From Anaerolineales bacterium UBA3082 (GTDB lineage Bacteria; Chloroflexota; Anaerolineae; UBA7937), in NCBI GenBank assembly GCA_002366595.1, contig DFBK01000025.1, forward strand, positions 48,132 through 90,813: a stretch of DNA of 42,682 nt, read 5' to 3'. Positions within the stretch are counted from its first letter, which is position 1. Each line of letters starts with the position of its first letter. Positions 37,837-42,682 of this stretch are shown piece by piece. Below the pieces are notes generated by a model. It made no database searches. It worked only from the letters and a program-made list of their open reading frames with translations, and was not told the origin of the DNA. The position numbers and the translations under genes are program-made.

Positions 37837-37871
37837 AGTTATAGAACTAACTTCTCAGTTATAATACTAAC
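37837..37871 (+). promoter_or_regulatory. Paired operator repeats in the regulator leader
   Basis: AGTTATAGAACTAAC (37837-37851) and AGTTATAATACTAAC (37857-37871) match at 13 of 15 positions. They start exactly 20 bp apart, two helical turns. Each half-site also has partial dyad symmetry (AGT...ACT). Their place just after the expected transcription start suggests autorepression by the TrmB-like protein. Confidence 0.65.
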
Positions 37872-37892
37872 GCCTAAAGGCCAAGGTAGAAA

Positions 37893-38705
37893 ATGAACGG
37901 TGATCCTATTGACAAACTGGTCAAAATCGGTTTCTCGGAATACGAGGCCAAGGCCTACCTAGCCCTGCTCAAGGAGAGCCCCATCACGGGGTACCAACTC
38001 TCCAAACTTTGTGGCGTTCCCCGCTCCATGATCTACGAGGTTCTGGGCAAGCTCACCGCTCGTGGCGCGGCGATGACGCTGCGTGAAGGGGGTACCACCA
38101 AGTATGCGCCGGTTCCAGCGGTGGAGTTCCTCGATCAGCTCCACCGCGACCACGAGGAACTCATCGCCTCACTCAAGGACGACCTGGCTGCCCTCGACTC
38201 AGCCCCCGACCTCGAATACGTCTGGAACATCGAGGGCCGAGAGAACATCTTGGCCAAGGCGGAGGAGATGATCGGCCAAGCGGAGGTCCGCATCTATCTG
38301 GCCCTCTTGCCGGCCACGTTCCCGGACTTGCGGCCTCTGTTGGAGCAGGCCATCGGGCGAGGGGTGCGGGTGGTGATCTACACCACGGGCGACCTCGACC
38401 TGCCGGGCGCTCAGGTGGTCGTCGCTCCCATGTCCGAGGAGGCCCTCAGCCAGGCGGGCGGGTTGGGGTTGATCCTGGTGATTGACGGAGAGGAGGTGCT
38501 GATCGGCGAATGGCTGACCGCGACTAGGGCGCGGGCCTCCTGGACCAGCACTCCCCTCCTGGTCTTTCTCGCCGAACACCACCTGCGGACAGATTTGTAT
38601 CTCCCTCAGGTCCTGGCCCTGCTGGGGGACAGGGCGCGGGAGGTCATCCACGAGGAGGACTGGGAACTGTTCGCCCGCGCTATGGAGAGCCACATAAGCG
38701 ACTAA
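37893..38705 (+). CDS. TrmB-family transcriptional regulator
   Basis: The 270-residue protein has an N-terminal winged HTH of the TrmB type (VKIGFSEYEAKAYLALL, ITGYQLSKLCGVPRSMIYEV, residues about 8-48). A coiled-coil helix (LHRDHEELIASLKDDL) follows, and then a phospholipase-D-like or sugar-sensing C-terminal domain (AEVRIYLALLPATFPDLRPLL). TrmB regulators usually sense sugars or other ligands and bind operators as dimers. The gene heads an ABC exporter operon (32 bases to the ATPase gene) and is preceded by two matching operator repeats, so it likely controls that operon and itself. Confidence 0.88.
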   Translation: MNGDPIDKLVKIGFSEYEAKAYLALLKESPITGYQLSKLCGVPRSMIYEVLGKLTARGAAMTLREGGTTKYAPVPAVEFLDQLHRDHEELIASLKDDLAALDSAPDLEYVWNIEGRENILAKAEEMIGQAEVRIYLALLPATFPDLRPLLEQAIGRGVRVVIYTTGDLDLPGAQVVVAPMSEEALSQAGGLGLILVIDGEEVLIGEWLTATRARASWTSTPLLVFLAEHHLRTDLYLPQVLALLGDRAREVIHEEDWELFARAMESHISD

Positions 38706-38736
38706 CGGAGTTCATCATTCCTTAAAGGAGGTGCCT

Positions 38737-39021
38737 ATGTCTGAGAAAATCGCTATAACTACCCAAGGGTTGATCAAGTTCTACGGCAACCTGCAGGCGT
38801 TGCGCGGCCTTGACCTGGAAGTGCGGCGTGGCGAAATCTTCGGCTTTCTCGGCCCCAATGGTGCGGGCAAGACGACGACCATCCGTTGCTTGCTGGACCT
38901 GATCCACCCCAACGGTGGAACTGCGCGCGTGCTGGGGATTGACCCCCAGGCCGACCCAGTGCCCGTGCGCGCCCGCACCGGCTACTTGCCGGGTGAACTG
39001 GCACTGGACCCCAACATGTGA
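38737..39021 (+). pseudogene. ABC transporter ATPase, N-terminal part (split by frameshift)
   Basis: This 94-residue frame has a strong ribosome-binding site (AAAGGAGGT, 38724-38732) and the Walker A motif GPNGAGKTTT near residues 39-48. It ends GELALDPNM and then a TGA (39019-39021). The normal continuation of this family (NMT followed by a leucine-rich helix and RYF) is found at once in another frame at 39018. The two are separated by what looks like a duplicated TG in AACATGTGACGG. Without that duplication a single intact ATPase would result. The stop and restart codons overlap (ATGTGA), so the halves could still be made by coupled translation. Confidence 0.75.
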
Positions 39022-39641
39022 CGGTTGAAGGTACGCTACGCTACTTCAATGCCTTGCGGGGAAACAAGGTGGATTGGGGGTTCGCGCGCCAACTCGCCGA
39101 GCGCCTCGATATCGATCTCAAGCCCCCTATCAAGAACCTCTCGCATGGCAACAAACAGAAAGTCGCTGTTGTGCAGGCCCTGATGCACCGCCCGGAACTG
39201 CTCCTGTTGGATGAGCCCACGCTCGGCCTGGATCCGCTGATGCAGCACGAAGTGCTGCGTCTGATCGCCGAGGCGCAGGCGGATGGCGCCACCGTTTTCT
39301 TCTGCTCCCACATCATGAGCGAGGTGCAGGCAGTGGCAGAGCGCGTGGCCATCATCCGCAAAGGCGTGGTGGTGGAGGTGGCTGAGCCCGCCACGCTGAT
39401 TAACCGCGCTCTACGCCGTGCTCATGTCCGCTTCAGACAGCCGGTGGATGTCAGCCCCCTGGCGAACGTGCCTGGCGTGACGGTGCTATCGCAGGACGAT
39501 GGCACGAGCGTGCTGCTGCAAGTGGAAGGAGAGATGGACGGCCTCATCAAGGCGCTGGCCGCTTTCCCGGTGAGCGACTTTGAGATCGAGCGCCCATCCC
39601 TGGAGGAGATTTTCCTGGCCTATTACGAGGAGGAAAACTAG
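39018..39641 (+). pseudogene. ABC transporter ATPase, C-terminal part (split by frameshift)
   Basis: From the overlapping GTG at 39018 the frame encodes 207 residues. It has the ABC signature NLSHGNKQKVAVVQ (about 40-53), Walker B LLLLDEPTLGLDP (61-73), and the His loop in FFCSHIMSE. The C-terminal tail is of the CcmA/drug-exporter type. Joined to the fragment at 38737 it would form a normal 300-residue DRA/NodI-like exporter ATPase. Alone it lacks the ATP-binding P loop and cannot hydrolyse ATP. A functional two-piece ATPase through coupled translation is possible but unproven. Confidence 0.75.
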
Positions 39642-39642
39642 C

Positions 39643-40494
39643 ATGTTTACCGAATTCAAACACACCCTACGCCGCCTGCGCGGCCAGATGATCGGCTGGA
39701 GCATTGGCCTGGCCTTGTACGGCCTGATGATGGTGTCCATTTTTGATTCCATCGCCAGCATCGAGGGCTTTGAAGAGATGATCGCCCAATATCCTCAGGA
39801 CTTGATGGCCTTCTTTGGTGACATGATGGCCATCACCACACCACAGGGCTATATTGACATCTACTACTTTAACTATATGGCGATCATCGTCGGCATCTTT
39901 GCCGTCGGCGTGGGTGCCAGTCTGCTGGCGGGCGACGAGGAGAAGGGCATCCTGGACCTGGTGCTGGCCTATCCCGTCAGCCGCACAGCCCTCTTCTGGG
40001 GGCGATTGCTGGGTTTTGTGGCCGCCACGATAGTGATCCTGCTCGTGGGCTGGCTGAGTTGGGTCCTGCCCGCCGCGGGCACCGGTATGGACCTGACCTG
40101 GATCGAGTTTCTGCGCCCCTTCCTGCCCCTCTTTGCCCAACTGTTCCTGTTTGGCACGCTGGCGCTGCTGTTGAGCCTGGTGCTGCCCTCGGCGCGCATC
40201 GCCGGGATGCTTGCTGGCGGGTTGCTGGTCGCCAACTACCTCCTCATCGGGCTGGCCAACATCAACGAGGACCTGAAAGCGTTCGTCGAGTTTACCCCGC
40301 TGCACTACTACCAGGGCGGCAAGGCCATTTCCGGGTTGAACTGGGGCTGGCTGGTCGGGCTGTTGGCCGTGGCGCTGGGATTTTCGCTGCTGGCCTGGTG
40401 GCGCTTCCAGCGGCGCGACATCCGCGTCGGTGGGGAGAGGGGCTGGAAGCTACCTGCACTGTCGTTGCCTTTCCGCCGCAGTCGCGAGGCATAG
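39643..40494 (+). CDS. ABC-2-type transporter permease
   Basis: The 283-residue protein begins MFTEFKHTLRRLRGQMIGW, has six membrane helices and the EEKGILDLVLAYPVSR segment between the second and third helices. This is typical of ABC-2 permeases paired with drug or lipid exporter ATPases. Its start codon lies one base after the ATPase stop codon, with GAGGAGG upstream, so it belongs to the same operon. The C-terminal tail is basic. The exported substrate is unknown. If the ATPase is truly inactive, this permease has no energy source unless another ATPase serves it. Confidence 0.88.
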   Translation: MFTEFKHTLRRLRGQMIGWSIGLALYGLMMVSIFDSIASIEGFEEMIAQYPQDLMAFFGDMMAITTPQGYIDIYYFNYMAIIVGIFAVGVGASLLAGDEEKGILDLVLAYPVSRTALFWGRLLGFVAATIVILLVGWLSWVLPAAGTGMDLTWIEFLRPFLPLFAQLFLFGTLALLLSLVLPSARIAGMLAGGLLVANYLLIGLANINEDLKAFVEFTPLHYYQGGKAISGLNWGWLVGLLAVALGFSLLAWWRFQRRDIRVGGERGWKLPALSLPFRRSREA

Positions 40495-40660
40495 CCAACA
40501 GATGTATCCGCACCTCGGCCCGGACACGCCCACTATCCCGGAGGGCAGTGCCGAAATACCACTGGACTGGCGTGTGGTGAGATTGGTACACTGGTAACTT
40601 GGTAGATTGGGGCGCTGGCCCATTGGCGAATCTATGAATTTACCGAGAGAAGACTGACCG
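40495..40660. other. Gap with short TTGGTA-type micro-repeats
   Basis: The 166-base gap contains a chain of related units (GATTGGTACACTGGTAACT, then TTGGTAGATTGGGGC, then CCCATTGGCG) at about 40581-40627. No promoter or gene is clear. Confidence 0.45.
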
Positions 40661-42682
40661 ATGATCTTCAAGAACCTCTTCCGGCGCAAAGGACGCACAT
40701 TGCTGACCCTGGTAGGCATCGCTATCGGCGTGGCGGCCATCGTCGCCCTGGGGGCCATGGCCGAGGGGGCGCGCGCCGGCTACAGCGCCATGGCCCGTGG
40801 CAGCCAGGCCGACCTGGTGCTCAGCCAGGCCGACATGATGGACATCACCATGGGCGGCGTGGAGGAGGCGGTCGCTGAGGAGGTGCTCGCCTGGCCCGAG
40901 GTCGCCGACGTGAGCGGGATGCTGATGGGCAACGTCAAGGCCGAAGACGCCTCCTACTTTTATATCTTTGGCTATGACCCCCAGGGGTTTGCCATCGAGC
41001 ATTTCAAAGTCGTGGAGGGGCGGGGGTTGGGCGAGGCGCGGGGCGTGCGGGGGAAGCCGTGCCTGTTAGGCCGCGCCGCCTCGGAAAGCTTTGACAAGGA
41101 GGTGGGCGACGCGTTGCACATCACCGGCGGCGCTTTCCGCATCGTCGGCATCTACGAGACGGGCGACGCCTTTGAGGAGGGCGGGGCGGTCATCCCCCTA
41201 AAAGAGGCCCAGTCGCTCCTGTTGCAGCCGCGCCGCGCTTCCCTGTTCTACATCCGGCTGCGCAGCCCCGACGAGGAGGCCCGGTTGCGGCTGCGGGTCG
41301 AGCGCCATTTCCCCGACCTGACCCTGTCCACTACCTCCGAGTTTGCCGACCGCCAGCAACTCATCGAGATCTGGGAAGGGCTCGCCTGGGCCATCTCGGC
41401 GCTGGCGGTGGTCATCGGCGGGGTGGGGATGACCAACACGCTCTTTATGTCAGTCTTTGAGCGCACGCGGGAGATCGGCCTGCTGCGGGCGCTGGGCTGG
41501 CGGCGGAGCCGGGTGCTGCGCCTCATCCTGAGCGAGTCGCTGGTCCTCTCCCTGCTGGGCGGGCTGGTGGGCATCGGCCTGGGGGTGGCGGTGGTCCTTT
41601 TGCTGCGCGGTTCCCTCGGCTTCATAGGCATCCTGGGGGTGCAGTTCTCCCTTGAACTCTTTGCCCGCGCTGGCGTCACAGTGCTGGTAATGGGGTTGAT
41701 CGGGGGCGCATATCCGGCCTGGTGGGCCAGCCGTCTCCTGCCGCTGGAGGCTTTGCAGTACGAGGGGGGGGCAGGAGCAGCGGATAAGGGATCGGATAAG
41801 CGGATGAGGTGGCTGGGGATGACGGTGCAGAATCTCTTGCGGCGGCGCACCCGTACAGTGCTGACGGCGCTGGGGATCGGCGTGGGTATCGCCGCCATCG
41901 TCGCCCTGGGGGGCGTCTCTCTGGGGTTCATGGACACCTTTGGCTCCCTGGCCATCGGCCGCGAGGCCGACCTGATGGCCCTCGAAGCCGACGTCTCCGA
42001 CATGGGCTACAGCACCATTGACGAGCGGGTGGGGGCGCGCCTGTCCGCGCTGCCCGACGTGGCGGCGGTCGCCGGCGTCGGTTTTGCCTATGCCAGCACG
42101 GAAAAGACACCGATTCTCATCATCATGGGCTACCACCCCCGCGAGTTCGCCATCGGCCACTTCAAGATCGTGGAGGGGCAGCCGCTCGCGGCTCAACGCC
42201 AGGTCCTCGCCGGCCGGCAGTTGGCCGAGACGCTGGGGCTGGAAGTGGGCGATACGCTGCGCCTGCTGGACAGCACCTTTCGCGTGGTGGGCATCTACGA
42301 GACGGGAACGGGCTGGGAGGACAGCGCGGCGGTCGTCACCCTGCGGGACGCTCAACGGCTGGCCGGACGGCCCCACCAGGTGAGCATGTACGGCATCAAG
42401 GTGGCCGATCCGTCGCGGGTGGAGGAGTTGCGCACCATCCTGGACGCCGACTTCCCCGAGATTGACGTCTCGCTCAGTTCCGAGTTTGCCGAGAACATCC
42501 CCGACCTTCAGTCAATGGAGGAGATGATAGGGCAGGTATCCTTCCTGGCGGTGCTCATCGGCGGGGTGGGGATGCTGAACACCATGCTGATGAGCGTCCT
42601 GGAGCGCACGCTGGAGATCGGCGTGCTGCGGGCGCTGGGCTGGCGGCGGCGGCAGGTGATTGGGATGATCTTGCGCGAGGCA
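40661..42682 (+). CDS. Tandem-duplicated MacB/FtsX-type permease (partial at the window end)
   Basis: The open frame runs from the ATG at 40661 to the last base without a stop codon. It encodes at least 674 residues in two homologous halves. Each half has an N-terminal helix (FRRKGRTLLTLVGIAIGVAA and LLRRRTRTVLTALGIGVGIA), a periplasmic MacB-like domain (HFKVVEGRGL / HFKIVEGQPL, FRIVGIYETG / FRVVGIYETG), and the FtsX core (VIGGVGMTNTLFMSVFERTR / LIGGVGMLNTMLMSVLERTL). The two are joined by a short linker near 41761-41810 (EGGAGAADKGSDKRMRW). Duplicated FtsX permeases work with a separate MacB-type ATPase to export or to drive shape change in the envelope; none is visible here. It follows the ABC-2 permease by 166 bases. 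Confidence 0.9.
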   Translation, partial: MIFKNLFRRKGRTLLTLVGIAIGVAAIVALGAMAEGARAGYSAMARGSQADLVLSQADMMDITMGGVEEAVAEEVLAWPEVADVSGMLMGNVKAEDASYFYIFGYDPQGFAIEHFKVVEGRGLGEARGVRGKPCLLGRAASESFDKEVGDALHITGGAFRIVGIYETGDAFEEGGAVIPLKEAQSLLLQPRRASLFYIRLRSPDEEARLRLRVERHFPDLTLSTTSEFADRQQLIEIWEGLAWAISALAVVIGGVGMTNTLFMSVFERTREIGLLRALGWRRSRVLRLILSESLVLSLLGGLVGIGLGVAVVLLLRGSLGFIGILGVQFSLELFARAGVTVLVMGLIGGAYPAWWASRLLPLEALQYEGGAGAADKGSDKRMRWLGMTVQNLLRRRTRTVLTALGIGVGIAAIVALGGVSLGFMDTFGSLAIGREADLMALEADVSDMGYSTIDERVGARLSALPDVAAVAGVGFAYASTEKTPILIIMGYHPREFAIGHFKIVEGQPLAAQRQVLAGRQLAETLGLEVGDTLRLLDSTFRVVGIYETGTGWEDSAAVVTLRDAQRLAGRPHQVSMYGIKVADPSRVEELRTILDADFPEIDVSLSSEFAENIPDLQSMEEMIGQVSFLAVLIGGVGMLNTMLMSVLERTLEIGVLRALGWRRRQVIGMILREA

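Noticed and set aside
41450..42376. 308-codon minus-strand frame opposite the MacB/FtsX gene
   Set aside because: It is a shadow of a high-GC coding region; the plus strand encodes a recognisable duplicated permease.

Overview
The window is one stretch of bacterial chromosome of fairly high GC, with no tRNA, rRNA or CRISPR array that I can see. Gene content points to a member of the Chloroflexota or a close relative. The clues are very large GT39-like and YfhO-like membrane proteins with beta-sandwich tails, a TraR/DksA-lspA-rluD gene order, an AsnRS, a short QueG-like iron-sulfur protein, and many genes packed with 1-8 base overlaps. This assignment is an inference from gene style, not a database match. 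Promoters are unusually uniform: at least ten read TTGAC(N)-17 bp-TAnnnT.

Left part (1-6.2 kb): a small FmdB zinc-ribbon gene, then tgt-uppP and a phosphate-binding-like lipoprotein on the plus strand. These converge on a GH2 glycosidase plus a small HELKH zinc-protease-like gene on the minus strand. At 6.4 kb lies a small gene interrupted by an in-frame TAA.

Minus-strand block (6.6-18.8 kb): operon one is MFS transporter, asparaginase II, GT39-like glycosyltransferase and a QueG-like iron-sulfur protein. Operon two is a C45 amidohydrolase, a deoxyribosyltransferase-like protein, a cystathionine gamma-lyase-type enzyme, a NifS-like protein, small membrane or unknown ORFs and TusA. The NifS-like protein has lost the PLP lysine and several other active-site residues, which I regard as the most interesting observation in the window. 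A UbiB-type kinase follows under its own promoter.

Middle (18.9-32 kb): a lower-GC methyltransferase/PD-(D/E)XK nuclease pair (probable restriction-modification system), asnS, a polyprenol-phosphate sugar transferase gene coupled to a giant YfhO-flippase fusion, an MltR-like gene broken by TAG, then the plus-strand operon TraR/DksA-lspA-rluD-threonine aldolase and a low-GC GyrI-like gene.

Right part (32-42.7 kb): a secreted glycosidase-like lipoprotein or anchored protein, divergently transcribed from a 75-residue unknown, and miaB. Next comes a second modification locus: a 113-residue unknown, a methyltransferase with a MerR/excisionase-type HTH fused to its N terminus, and a putative nuclease. 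Divergent from it is a TrmB-type regulator with two 15-bp operators 20 bp apart, heading an ABC exporter operon. In that operon the ATPase gene is split by a frameshift, and a tandem-duplicated MacB/FtsX permease runs off the window.

A family of small palindromic repeats built on GGGATCC is scattered between and inside genes, including the lspA 3' end and the 5' part of the phosphate-binding gene. Three genes carry inactivating-looking lesions (TAA, TAG, 2-nt frameshift). Several minus-strand genes and tgt appear to be transcribed as leaderless mRNAs.
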